From NCBI GenBank assembly GCA_005223375.1, contig RXOD01004119.1, forward strand, positions 1 through 28,286: a stretch of 28,286 bases of DNA, written 5' to 3'. The notes beneath the pieces were generated by a model. It had not been told where the DNA came from. It did not search any database and was given only the letters and a program-made list of their open reading frames with translations. Origin of the DNA: Amoebophrya sp. AT5.2. Its lineage: Eukaryota; Sar; Dinophyceae; Syndiniales; Amoebophryaceae. The translations under genes and the position numbers were made by a program. How positions within the stretch are numbered: the stretch's first letter is position 1; each line of letters opens with the position of its first letter. Below, piece by piece: positions 11,001-21,667 of the stretch.

Positions 11001-11869
11001 CCCGGCGCGCAACCGATCCCTTCGAGGAACAGGTGGCGAAAACCCTGAAGACCGCAGCTTGGGGCGACGTCCAGGAAATGACAAAGCTGTTCAAAGCGGG
11101 CGTCGACCTTGCGGTCGGCGACTACGACGAGCGAACCGCGCTGCACATCGCCGCCGCCGAAGGGCACACGAAGGTGGTTCACTTCTTGCTGCTGGTCCTT
11201 GAGGAGTCTCAGAAGACGAAACTCGACCGCTGGGGCCAGACGGCGGCCGACGGCGGCGTGCAGCAAAACCGGCGCATGATGCATGTTTTGAAAAGGTCCG
11301 GCGTCACGGCGAACGATCCGGAGTCCTATGCGGACCGCGCGCACCCGGCGGGCTTTGAACGCTTCCTGAGCAAGGACAACAACAGCAAAGACGGCTCTGA
11401 CGCGGACTCCCCTTCCACCACGGGCCCGACACGCGGAAAAACGACCGCCGAGTCCACGACGCCGACGGCCTATCAGCACGAGTTCACGGACACGGAGCTA
11501 CCGGTGCTGTGGGCGGCGCACTCGGAAGGCGAATTGGACGAACTCGTGATGTTCACCGCGCAGCACGGCCCGGAAAAGCTCACGCTAGGCTCGGACTACG
11601 ACAAACGGACCTGTTTCCACCTGGCGGTCTGCGGGCGGGCGCTGAAAAACGTGAAGTACCTCATCGTGCAGGCGCGGAAGTGCGGACACCTGGAGGCGAT
11701 GCTGTGTTTTCGAGATCGCATGGGGGGAACGGCGTGGTCGGACTTGGAGCGGGAGAGCGAAAAGGGCTCACTGAGCGGAGACGTGGAGGTCGAAGCGGAG
11801 TGGGAGCTACTGCGGTCGGAGCTGGAGGAAGCGTACGCAAGTCTGAATGGAGACGGGAGCGCAAGTTGA
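8012..11869 (+). CDS. GLS: Glutaminase with EF-hand-like N-domain and C-terminal ankyrin repeats
   Basis: Hydrolyses glutamine to glutamate and ammonia. Exons 8012-10223 and 10365-11869 (intron CAG|GTGTGT...TTTGCAG, phase 1) give 1238 residues; human kidney-type glutaminase has 669. All active-site residues are present, in human order: Tyr of SYIPQL, S332 and K335 in QSCSKP, N385 in NAGAI, E678, N685, Y792 in ETYFQACSI, Y844 in GMYDYSGQ and V862. Residues ~91-270 match the helical EF-hand-like domain before the animal catalytic domain. Ankyrin repeats follow (RTALHIAAAEGHTKVVHFLL), with a second ankyrin-like block near the end. Ser/Gly-rich insertions of about 247 residues (between N385 and E678) and about 81 residues (between N685 and Y792) separate conserved parts. 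It begins MGNGAGTC, which could allow N-myristoylation; I see no clear mitochondrial presequence. Confidence 0.95.
10224..10364 (+). other. Glutaminase intron with a nested exon-like segment
   Basis: 141-base phase-1 intron bounded by GTGTGT and TTTGCAG, with AG|GT at both exon edges. Inside, a 54-base segment (10267-10320) is preceded by CGTAG and followed by a strong donor, GTAAGTATC. This could split the region into two short introns of 43 and 44 bases. Included in the glutaminase phase, the segment meets TAG after eight codons, so normal protein needs the whole 141 bases removed. Confidence 0.7.
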
Positions 11870-13584
11870 GAGGCCGTTTGGGAGCCTGCAGACTTCAGTT
11901 TTGGAAGTCGCGGCGGGGAATGACTCGTGTGAAGCTATATACTTATAGGTCTACATGACTTTACCACACTAACTCGACGTCGTTTGTTGAGTACCACGGG
12001 GTATTAGAAACACCAGGAGCTGTCGCTGCACATCAGCACCGCAGCAGTTGCTTGGAGGGCGGATCGCGCGAGTCCTCTTTGGTGTAGTAAAACTGGTGGA
12101 GAGATGAAATTCAATTTAATTCTGTAAAAAAGTATGTTATCGTCCTCAACCTTAACCTCCTGTTGCTCTCGACGGAAGTGAAAGATCGAGTGGCTCACGT
12201 TTGCTAGCCGGTCCTAGTACGAGTACGACAAGCTGATTGAAATTGATGCGGAAATCAATTGTCTAAACATCATCTGAGAATCAATTGCGTTTGAGGCTTT
12301 CTGTTTGTAGCGCTTGCTGCTATGCGCCAGCACTGACTTCTCCAGGTAAAATAAATCCGGCGTAAGAAAGCAGAGAGTATGTTCTTGGCTGTTCTTGTTC
12401 CGTTACGGGGTGAAAATACCGCCGAAACTCTGAGGGTAGGCTCGCTACGGTAGCTAAAAGGGCCTAGCTCCGTCTATTTGAACTATTCATTGGCGCGAAC
12501 AGGCTTGCATACAGCTGAGGCTTGGCTAGCCATTGCAGCCAGTTTTACCACGGTGAATTTTTATTTTGCGCCAGGCTCCGACCGACACCGACCCGCAAAT
12601 GAAATTATGTGTCGGTGTGATCCTCGCAATAAATTTTTTGGCAGCTTAATAGTTAAGCTGGCGCGAAGAGAAAACGTAATTATTACTTATTCTAAAAACC
12701 GAAGACCGAGGTAGATGCTAAGGCGCGGACGAAACAAATGAATGAATCTAGAAGGAGGACGCAGAAACATCTGGAGCTGGTGTACATCGTGCGGTTTGAA
12801 GCTCACCTCGTTTCACAAAGTGACTCGTTTCACCTCCCGGACCTCAAATGGCTGCTGCTGTGGCGGTGGTATTTTGAGAGCCAGAAAACTCAACGAAATC
12901 GAAAGGCGTAAACGAATAATTTTTCAAGGGCACCGAGCAGCTCTGTCGCTCCGAGAAACATCAGTTCGAGTTCGGGTCTCACCGTGTATCAAAACTTGAA
13001 AAACTTGAACGCACAATGAAGTTGGTTGCTTGTACATTGATTGGTTTTAAGGCAGAAAGACGACAAGCCTGGGTGGACCGCAGGAAAAGGCTTAGTCCGA
13101 AGAAGACGCAAAGTCGATCGGCTCGGCTGTCGGATGTTCAAGCTGGAGCAAAGATCCCAATTTTGAGATCTTGTTGTGATAATAACTGCTTCGACCGCTG
13201 CAGAATCGCGGATGCACACATTGTGAGCGCGTTCTCCTTCTCATGATCCCCGACGCGACGGATCGGATCTCAATCTGCAATGCCCAAACGTCGGAGTAAT
13301 TTGGATCCCCTTCCCCGTAACAAAGGCGCAACAATTATGGTACTTATGATAAAAACAGACAGCATCGCGAAATGCATGGTGTCTACTCCACCATCAAGCA
13401 CGCTCACCACTGATTTTCGACTAATTTGACCTCGCAGGGCGAATCCAGACGATCAATAAAAATAAGTAAATATATAGAAACTAGATAGTGATACCTCCAC
13501 GGAGGACGACGACAGAAGCGCCTCGCGACCACGAAGTTCAGCTTTTTATCTTCGTAGCCCCTAAGTCCCCCCGCCTCTGACAAG
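11870..13584. other. 1.7-kb intergenic spacer
   Basis: The longest spacer with no sign of decayed genes. It is AT-richer than the exons and holds only short, unconvincing frames on both strands. AATAAA occurs near 12347 and 12628, but neither can be tied to the glutaminase 3' end. I looked for tRNA, 5S and spliced-leader sequences and found none I could support. Confidence 0.6.
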
Positions 13585-14984
13585 ATGGCGAACGAGAGTG
13601 CGAAGTTCATGAAGAACGCCTACATTGGCTGGACCAATACGGCGGGGCTGTACTACGCCCACGATTACGACCCGGAGAAGGTGCAAAAACTGAACCAGCG
13701 GGAGAAGTACTTGAAGAAGAAGGCGGGGACGTACAAGAAACATGTGCTCGAAATGAGCATGATCATCCCCTTCACCTTCATTTGCGACACCTGCGGGGAG
13801 TTCAACTACATAGGTACTTTTCATCATTAAATTTTTTTGCTATAGTTGTGATTATCCGAGGACAAAGATAGACAATGGAATCCACCCTGAACAACAAATG
13901 AAGGATGAATCCACCTATGGCTTTGGAATCTCTTTTCAACTACATCGAAAAAGTCAAATCAACAATGGGCCTCGTTGTATTGCTTTGATGATCATCTTGA
14001 TCAACATGATCAATTTCAGGTAAAAAGCTGATGTTCAAGATGGAGGCAATACGAGGCGAGACGCAGCTGGGGTTGAACATCTACCGGTTTTACGGTAAGT
14101 GTCCGCACTGCCAATGCCAGTTCACGTTCAAGACGGACCCGGAGTCGCAGGGCTATGTGTTGGAATCCGGCGGGCGGCGGACGTACGAGCACGGGCAGAC
14201 GGTAGCCGAGGGGGAAAAGCAGCTGAAGGAAGAACACGAGAAGGAGGCAGAGGACGGGACGTTGAAACGAATCGAGCAGGCGGCGCAGGGAGCGGCCGAG
14301 GAAATGCGCATGCAGGACGCACTGGAGGAAACGTTGGCAATCCAGCGACGGGCTGGGAAATCACGCGACAATATGATCAACCAGGCGCTTGCCGCGCTGG
14401 ATTTTTTGTACTTTGCGGCACAGGAAAGCGGCGATGATCAGGGACAGGGCGAGATTGATTTGGAGGAGTATGCCGAGTACATGCGACTGCAACGAGACGA
14501 GCAGAAGGAGGCACGCAGACAGATGATAGAGTTGGAACTTCTCGACGAAGGTGGCGCGGGCGCTTCATCGTCGGCCGTCGGTGGCCCTGCGGCTGCTTTT
14601 CGGGAAGAAAGGAGAAAAAGCCAACATGGAGTGACCAGCGCTATGTTTGTCGATACGGAGTTGGGGCCGGAAGCGCCTGGTCGTGGGAGCGGCGGGAAGA
14701 AGAGGATAAAAGCGACGAGCGGTGATGTCTTCGGTGGCGAGGCACAGGACCCGCAGCCAGGAAAGCTCGGGGCAGTGGGGCTGCAGAGGAAAAAACCGGA
14801 GCTCCGCAGAAAGGCCCCACCACCCGTTGTTCATGCGAAACAGCCAGAAATCATAAAGAATGAAAGCGCTGCAAGTGCAGCTGTTGATAGCGACAAGGCA
14901 AAAGGCGCCGCTGGTAGAGAGCGCAGCCCGCGTCGCGGGGAAGCGGCCGCACTAGTGGCAGACTACAGCGACTCAAGTGAATAA
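13585..14984 (+). CDS. YJU2: Pre-mRNA splicing factor YJU2 (CWC16 family)
   Basis: YJU2 acts in the spliceosome nucleus-wide at the first (branching) step, stabilising the branch-site helix. Start ATG 13585; exons 13585-13813 and 14020-14984 with a 206-base phase-1 intron (TAG|GTACTT...TTTCAG|GT) give 397 residues; human YJU2 is of similar size. The N-terminus shows the family pattern YYAHDYDPEKVQKL. It is followed by two CxxC pairs (C67/C70 in CDTCGEF and C104/C107 in CPHC) that should bind zinc, then FKTDPES and ESGGRRTYE. This matches YJU2 (FKTDPEN) rather than the paralogue CCDC130/Saf4 (MQTDPAN). The C-terminal two thirds is a long charged helix and a basic, disordered tail ending DYSDSSE. 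The intron splits the glycine of YIGKK, inside the zinc-binding domain. Confidence 0.93.
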
Positions 14985-15217
14985 TTGGCGTATACAAAAT
15001 GTCATTTCGGAAATACAACAGGCATTGAAACTGAAGGAACCCAAACCCATTGAAAGCGATTCCCATCTATCAGAAAAGCGCCGAGCCATCCTCGGCGAAC
15101 TGTCGAACGTGGCGAAGAAATGCATGCCATGATGCGGTCCTCGCGCTAGTGTTCTCAATAACACTACAGACATCAAATGCGAGGACGGCCGAAGAGCGCA
15201 CGGACGAGGCAGGACGG

Positions 15218-15227
15218 TTTGGCTCAA
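15218..15227 (+). other. Possible relict spliced-leader end
   Basis: The decamer TTTGGCTCAA matches ten consecutive bases near the 3' end of the conserved dinoflagellate spliced leader (which ends CCATTTTGGCTCAAG). It lies 29 bases before the esterase ATG. The upstream half of the leader is not recognisable. Relict leaders at this kind of position are known in dinoflagellate genes that passed through an mRNA intermediate. A ten-base match can arise by chance in 28 kb at a level of a few percent, so this is weak. Confidence 0.25.
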
Positions 15228-15256
15228 ATCACACAGCAGAAAGTAAGTACTAAAAG

Positions 15257-16774
15257 ATGAGGCACGTCATTCCTTCTTTGTCCGCGGCCTTCGTTGTGGC
15301 TCGCGGCATCGCTGGCCCGGACGACGCAGCGTACCCGCATTTTCTTCCTGAGGAGGACTTTCCAGACGCGAAATGCCTGGACGGTTCGCGGCCGCTGTAC
15401 TACTACCGGCCGGGCTTCGGCTCGGGCAAGGATTCGTGGCTGCTCTACCACGAGGGCCAGGGGTTTTGCGGCTCCAGCGAGAGTTGTCTGGCCCGTTCCA
15501 AGACCGCCTACGGAAGTTCGCACTACGAGAAGGAGAATTACGGAAGTGGCAAATCCAGGTTGCGCATCCGGCGGGACGGCTCCATGATTCTCGAAAAAAG
15601 TACGCCGCACTCTGGTGGCACCGCCACTGACGCCGCAGGTCACCAGCAGCACTCCCTGCTCTCCTCTCTTGCGGCCAAGACACAGGGGGACTCCCACGAC
15701 TCCCCACCCTACCTCCTCAACATCACCGCTCAGAACGCGGCCTTCTCCCGCGACGCCACTCTGAATCCGCTGCTCCATAACTGGAACCACGTGTTTTTGC
15801 GCTACTGTGACGGCGGCTACGTGAGCGGAGACCGGCGCGACCCCGTCGAGGTCGTGGATCCTACGGGCAACGGGACCGAGAAAAAGCAGCTGTGGTATCG
15901 CGGCAAGTACATAACGGAGGGCGTGTTCGCGCACCTCGCGCAGAACGAGTTTTTGGTGCACCCGTTTCGGGGCGCCACCGACGTGATCCTTAGCGGCTCC
16001 AGCTCCGGCGGCATCCGCACGCTGCTCCACATGGAGAGATTGAGGGCGCTGCTACTGGAACAGCTCTTCCCAACACCAAAAACAAGTACAAGAAGCATTC
16101 CTCCTGAGCAGGAGCCGCGCATCTCCGCGTTCATCGACTCTGGTTTTTACCTGGACAACGAGGTGTACCGCCCGCCAAAGAAGTGGCTGGTCGACAACAT
16201 GGGCGTGCTCCCCATGCTGAACGGGGAATGCGTGGCCGCGCACCCTGCCGCCCCCGAAACCTGCATGGTGAGCTCAGTGGCTGCGGCGTACGTCCGTTCG
16301 GTGCCGATATTCGCGGTTCAGAGTCGGTACGACACGGACCAGCGCGAGGACGAGCTGTCGGAAGACTGCGCGGCCAGCGAGGCCTGCGTGACACAGTACG
16401 GCGACCTTCTCACCGGGGCGTTTAAGCAGTGGGTGTACAACGACGCGAAAAACGGCCAGCCGCGAGGGGGACTGCTGGACAGCTGCAGCCACCACTGCAT
16501 CGAGGACGCGGCAGATCTGGCCTTTGGCGAACGGTACGGCGAGAACGCACTCCAAATGCTGGCGCGCTGGTACCGAGCGGTTGTACCGGGTACGGCGGCA
16601 TTCGCGGACGCCGACAAGCACGGCGGTGTGGTGGTGGTATTCGACAGCCAGGAAAGCGCGAGGTTCCCCTGCGAAAAGTGCTGCCACGGAAAGCCGGCCA
16701 CTGGTCACGGGAACGGTGCGGGGGAGGAAGGCTCTGTGGAAGAAGAGCGACAGAAGGAATACTTCTACGTTTAG
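15257..16774 (+). CDS. Secreted NOTUM / pectin acetylesterase-family carboxylesterase
   Basis: Alpha/beta-hydrolase of the family that removes acetyl groups from plant pectin or, in animals, palmitoleate from Wnt. Single exon, 505 residues. The N-terminal domain has KCLDGSRPLYYYRPGFGSG and WLLYHEGQGFC, close to the family's CLDGSPPGYY and LEGGGWC. The likely triad is S249 in SGSSSGG, D359 in QSRYDTDQ and H413 in SCSHHC; the spacings (110 and 54) are near those of NOTUM (108 and 49). Many cysteines fit a secreted fold. The first residues (IPSLSAAFVVARGIA) are only a weak signal peptide. A stop lies two codons before the ATG. An upstream hydrophobic stretch could be joined through an in-phase intron 15243-15329 but has no ATG. 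Substrate is not predictable from sequence. Confidence 0.88.
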   Translation: MRHVIPSLSAAFVVARGIAGPDDAAYPHFLPEEDFPDAKCLDGSRPLYYYRPGFGSGKDSWLLYHEGQGFCGSSESCLARSKTAYGSSHYEKENYGSGKSRLRIRRDGSMILEKSTPHSGGTATDAAGHQQHSLLSSLAAKTQGDSHDSPPYLLNITAQNAAFSRDATLNPLLHNWNHVFLRYCDGGYVSGDRRDPVEVVDPTGNGTEKKQLWYRGKYITEGVFAHLAQNEFLVHPFRGATDVILSGSSSGGIRTLLHMERLRALLLEQLFPTPKTSTRSIPPEQEPRISAFIDSGFYLDNEVYRPPKKWLVDNMGVLPMLNGECVAAHPAAPETCMVSSVAAAYVRSVPIFAVQSRYDTDQREDELSEDCAASEACVTQYGDLLTGAFKQWVYNDAKNGQPRGGLLDSCSHHCIEDAADLAFGERYGENALQMLARWYRAVVPGTAAFADADKHGGVVVVFDSQESARFPCEKCCHGKPATGHGNGAGEEGSVEEERQKEYFYV

Positions 16775-17314
16775 TTCTTTGGGATTGGGAAGTTTGAAAT
16801 TGAAACGGAAACGGGTCGTACGTACTGAACGAAGACGTCCATGTGACACAGCCGGAAAAACACGAAGCCATTGTTGAAGATACTTCAGCAACGCAAGTGA
16901 ATAATCAACTGATGCCTGCTGCTTGTTTACTTCGAATTGGAAATTTATCCCATCAAGCACCTTTCATCAGGGTACCACTGACTGAGGAGCCCTTTTTTGA
17001 GTAACGCCGCAAGGAAAGCCGCTCTCATCTTGTGGGTCTTACGTGGGCCACCGCCACGGTCACCATGTTCGCGCAAGCAAATCAGGATACTTTAAGTCTT
17101 TAACATTTTGGCGGCTGAAACCGATTCCTCTGCAATAGCATCGAGCCGAAAGAAGTGGCGCTGTTTCGCGTGTAATTGCAAGCGTTACCACCTCCTTTGT
17201 TGCTTGCCCGCCGTGAGCCCATTCGCTGAAAAGCAAGCCATAGCCCCATTCAATAAAAATTGAAGATCAAGCGGGAAGTAAGAAAGTATCAGTAAGCATC
17301 GACAGCAATCAAAA
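16775..17314. other. Intergenic spacer
   Basis: 540 bases between the esterase and VPS51 with no reading frame worth annotating and no RNA gene seen. It is AT-richer toward VPS51; AATAAAAATTG occurs near 17252, about 60 bases before the VPS51 ATG. Confidence 0.6.
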
Positions 17315-20147
17315 ATGGACTCGTCTTCTCCCGCCCGCCCGCAGCGGCGGGTGCGCAACCTGCTTTCTGCGTACTATGCCATGGACGACTCCACCAGCCC
17401 CGAGAAGGTCGATGCCGGCAGAAGCCGAACCGAATCCACCTCAACTGCCACAGCCGCATCCGCACCCCCGAGTGCGGCCAAAAACGCTGACTTCGGCGCC
17501 GCGGATTTCTCTCCCGAGCAGTGGTTTTCGTCGCTCCTGCAGGCTGGGCACTCCGTTCCGCGCCTGATGAAGATGGCGAACGCGCTCGAGTCGGAAATCC
17601 GCAACCTCGACAGCGAGCTGCAGACGCACATGTATGAGAACTACGCCAAGTTCATCACCGCGACGGACACCATCCATTCCATGAGTGCGGTCATTCGCGA
17701 GCGGCTGCTGCCGAACGACTTGAAAACTCTCGAGGACAAGATCCACCGGGTGGACGCGAAGATGGCCAGCAGCACGGACAAACTGGAGCCGGGGAACCGG
17801 AAGATCACGTCGCTTTTGTCCAGACAGGAAAAGCTGGAGAAGGTGCGGCTGCTGTTGCGGGTGCCGGAGGTGTTGAAGGAGTGTTTGCGGACGAAGCAGT
17901 ACGGGAGGGCGGCCGAAGTGTACTGCAAGAGCATCGGAGCACTGAGAAAGCGGCCGGACGTGTTCGAGCAATCGCTAGTGGAAGTGAATTTGGTGATGCG
18001 CGAGCTGAAGGGAACGTTGGAGGCGCGGTTGCGGAGCCAGGAAGTGGAAGCGGGTGCGGGCATTTCCACGAAGGAGGCGCTGAACTGCTCGAAAACCCTG
18101 CTCGAGCTCGGCGCCGACGCAACCCAGACGGCGAGCGTGTTTCTGGCGGGCCGCACCGCGGCGCTGGACGGGATGCTGGTGGAAATCTGCGGCGCGGCCG
18201 CGGGGGCCGGTTGTTCCACCCAAGGTACGGAAGAAGACGGCGACGACGCTTTCCGGAGGTGTTTGAGCTTGTTGTCCGAGAGGTACGCGGGGCAGTTACG
18301 AGAGGTTGTGGACGCGTGCTGCAACAAGGACCAGGGGCTTGGCACACAACACTTGCCGGAGGGCTTCGTGGAGGATAGACTGCAGAAGCTTGCCGCGCAA
18401 GTGCTTCGAATTATGGCGGAGAAATCTCCGGCACCGGCGACGGCACGCAGCTGCTTGCAGGGCCTCGTGGGAGCGATTGGGACGGGCCTAGCGCACGCGC
18501 GTGGTAAGTTACGTACCATTTTTAGTTGTCATTTGTTCGTTCATTCTCGGGTTTGAGCCGTTTCTTCGCCCAAAGTGCTTGTGCTTTTTGTTCGTTTCGT
18601 TTGAAAACGACGTATTTCCTTAAATTCTGGCCCCCAGCACTGTTGTAAAAATTGGCTCAGGCGACGCGCCCGGGTCTTCGCCCACCCTGCAGAAGCTTCT
18701 GACGGACGGCGCCATGCTGAGCGCCACGAAGACTTGGGAGACCGCGCAAAACCAGATGGTCGCCGAGCTCGTCAAACTGCACGCCACCCTTTCTGCGCCC
18801 TCCGGTGCCGATCTTTCCAGCAGCAGCTCGAAGTCGAGGATTGGCGCCACACCCGCAACCGCCGCGAGCGCCGCGGACGACAAGGAGAAAGTCGGCGCCG
18901 CCGAGCACTCGATCTTGCTGCACGCGTGTTTGAGCCTTACCGACTGCCAGCCCCTGTTCGAAATGCTCGCCAGCTCCAAACGGGACGAGGGCCACAAACT
19001 GGTCGAAGCGTTGCTGAGAAACGTGAAGGATTTCTTCGTCGCGTTCGTCGAAATCTGCAAGCTGGTATGCCGCGACAAGGGCGAACGGCAGACCAACGAC
19101 CTGTCCGCGCTGTTGCCCGCGAACGTCACGAGGATCAAAGGCTTGCCGTTCCGCGCGCAGTTCGCGCTGGCTCTGGTGCGCATGGGGAGACACCTGGAGA
19201 CGCGCGGCGTCGGGAAGCTGTGGAGCGTGGGCGTGGACTTGTTCGGCGGAAGCAGCGAGTTCTCCGAGGAGGGCAGCGAGAAGATCCTTGCCGGCAACTG
19301 CCGACAGGCGGCGGCGGAAACGCTCGCCCGGGCAGTGGAGCACGAGGGCGCGCAGCTGGGCCAGCTGCTGCGGTCAAACATAGGCACCGCCGAGTGGTGC
19401 GGCAGCGACGGGGAGCGGACGGACATCCGGGCGCCGAGAACGGTGGTGCACGCAGTAGTGGACGGGCTGCGGGGGTTCGAGCACTTGGTCGGCGCGATGC
19501 TTGGCGATCAGCGAAAACCGAACGCATCCGAGAACCTCCTCTCCCGCAACGACGTGCGGTCTCGCGGCAACCGCGGCCACCTTTACGCCGGCGCAAACAA
19601 CCTCAGTGTCGACGACGGAGCGTCGCTGGGCACGAGTCTCGACCTGACGAGCTTCGGGGGCACGTCGTTGGGCATAGGCGGCGGAGGAAGCAACGACCAC
19701 GAGGAGATTTCGCTCGACGTCGAGCGGCTCCTGGCGAGGTCGGCGCAGATATACGCGCCCGTTGCCTTCAATCGCGCGGCCGCCATGTCCGGTGTGGTGA
19801 AAATTCTGCTGAAGTCGTTTTCAGAGGACATCCGACTGCAGGTGCCGGTAATCCTTGACATTGGCGCCGTGCAGCAGCTACAGTTGGACGCCGCGTACTT
19901 GGCGGCCGAGTGCGGAGGCTTCGTTTTGTCCGAGGATCTTTCGACGGTGGACGGCCTGGTGAAGGAGGTGGTGGCGTCGGCTTGCGGACGCTTCAGCGCT
20001 GCTGGGAGCCGAAGAGGGGGTCCTGCGGGAACGGGTACCGGAAGCAAAAGAGCAGAGCTCTTGGACGCAGCGACGGTGGACCGTCTCGTGCACGCCGCAA
20101 TCGCGAGCGCGAATGCAGACGTGGGAGGGGGCTTGTCAGTCGAGTGA
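17315..20147 (+). CDS. VPS51: Vacuolar protein sorting-associated protein 51 (GARP/EARP tethering subunit)
   Basis: VPS51 is the small-subunit partner of VPS52-VPS53-VPS54 (GARP) and of the endosomal EARP complex; it tethers endosome-derived vesicles and contacts a SNARE through its N-terminus. Start ATG 17315; exons 17315-18503 and 18661-20147 join in phase 1 across a 157-base intron (GTG|GTAAGT...GGCTCAG), giving 891 residues; human VPS51 has 782. The N-terminus holds RNLLSAYYAMDD, like the family's short SNARE-binding motif. The diagnostic block LDSELQTHMYENYAKFITAT lies at about residues 98-117, followed by helical rod sequence. A nearer AG at 18637 would put exon 2 out of phase, so 18661 is chosen. 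Exon 2 is more divergent, with a Ser/Gly loop (about 19560-19700) the human protein lacks. Confidence 0.9.
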
Positions 20148-20601
20148 GGTTTCGGATGATGAAGCCGTGTGGATGTTTTGCTTTGAAGTTGTACCTGACT
20201 GGCCCGAGAGCAAGGCGTCCCTTTGTTCGTCAGTCTTCGAACGTGCAGTACGAAAAAAGCTTTGGTGCTCGAAGTCGCTAGTTTTGAAAACTCGTGCCGG
20301 CCGACGTGGGCGCTGAAGCAAGGAAGCGCGCGCACAGCTTTCGGATGTGGACGGCGCGGAAGGCGGCCAAAGAGCTGGAGTTCGAGCAGTCGCTATTCAT
20401 TTCGCATAATTCACCGTGACGAGCAAGTAGTGTAGAGAGAGCGAGAGGCAACATCGTACTGTTCCTGCTTTTCTTTGTCATCCTCATCGTCTTCATTCCT
20501 TAGAAAAAATCGTTTAATTTGTTGGCAGCAGCTATTTCGAGGCCAGAGGGGTGTGAGTCGCTCCAAGTCCAACGAAGAATTAAAATTTCTCTGAACAATC
20601 G
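20148..20601. other. Intergenic spacer
   Basis: About 450 bases after VPS51, with no coding frame of convincing composition, no repeat and no RNA gene seen. Confidence 0.55.
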
Positions 20602-21534
20602 ATGAGCTCGACCAAGGCGCTGGAACTAACGGAGACGCGCCGGAACGACGCGAACCGTGGGCACCAGGCGAAGGAGTTTCGCGACCACATCGCGACCATT
20701 TCGGCGGGTGTGCGGCTGGGGGTAACGGTTCCGAAAGGCAAGGAAGAGCGCGACGAGGTGGAGGCGGTGCGCGAACTGCGGCGACGACGCGGCGAGCATT
20801 TCGAACTTACGCCTGGCGGACGTCTTGGATCCCCGCACGCAAACGAAACAGCCGAGCAGCGGCCTTGGCGCTCTACTGGCCACCTTTTTGGCACCGGCGT
20901 CGGCGCGTGCTCTATGTAAACACACCAGCAACCAAAGCACGTCGCGGGCAGATTCATACTCTGACGGGGCTATGGCAGCGATCGAGATTCCGACTCGGCA
21001 GCGAGTAGCATGCCATCGATGCACCTAGACGAGACGCAGATAATGCACGAGAGCGGCCAGCGCAGAGACGATCGAATACTAGCGCGCACGTCTTTGGGAT
21101 CATGCGCACCAGCAGCGCCGGCCGAAGCAAGTGAGCACCTAAACCACTGCGACTGCACCTGCTCGCGCGACTAGTCCGCTAAAACGCGGAGCCTCGAGTC
21201 CGGACAGGGGCAGTCCAAGTTTCAAGAAATCAGCGCCCGCCGCCACTCCGGCCGCGAGTTTACTCCTGCAGCCAGTGACTCTCGTCCCCACAGTAGCAGC
21301 GTCGTCGTCTACTTCTGCAGCTTCCACGGCGGTGCTGTCCGCTCCGACGATCGCGCCCGCAGTTTCGACGTCAGTGATTTCTTCCGCAGGATCATCAAGC
21401 CGCCATCTCCCTCGGGGCCCAAACTGCCGCAGATGGGTCACGAAGCAGAAGCTGCAGCAGAGGAGGGCGCGCGTGCTGGGCTTGTGAAAAAAGAGCACAA
21501 GGGCTACGAGGGCTGCAGCCCTAGATCTTGGTAG
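20602..21534 (+). pseudogene. Broken coding-like region, function unknown
   Basis: Starts with ATG 20602 (MSSTKALELTETRRND) in a frame that looks coding to about 20790 and stops at 20919. Better-looking protein then appears in a second frame (VLDPRTQTKQPSSGLG, stop 21028), back in the first (MPSMHLDETQIMHESG, to about 21160), again in the second (a Ser/Ala/Thr-rich run around 21250-21400), and back in the first (MGHEAEAAAEEGARAG) until TAG 21532. The segments abut or overlap, so introns cannot explain the switches. Decay by indels or sequencing errors are the simplest readings. I recognise no domain; the Ser/Thr/Ala/Pro composition suggests a disordered protein. Confidence 0.35.
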
Positions 21535-21641
21535 TGGATCTTAACTCTTCGCCATCGGATTCGGAAGTCATCTTCTAATATTCGCGAGCGCCTTCTTGAT
21601 ACGTAGTCAGCATAAGTATTCATCCATACATAGTACATAAT

Positions 21642-21667
21642 ACACACACACACACACACACACACAC
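21642..21667. repeat. CA dinucleotide microsatellite
   Basis: About 13 uninterrupted AC/CA units ending at the first copy of the 45-bp repeat. A shorter CA run is carried inside that repeat, so the microsatellite and the duplication share their boundary. Confidence 0.9.

Noticed and set aside
15224..16030. 268-codon minus-strand open frame
   Set aside because: Antisense shadow of the esterase gene, which has clear family motifs on the + strand.
18631..18637. CCCCCAG as acceptor of the VPS51 intron
   Set aside because: Good-looking acceptor, but joining there puts exon 2 out of frame; the AG at 18659-18660 keeps the frame.
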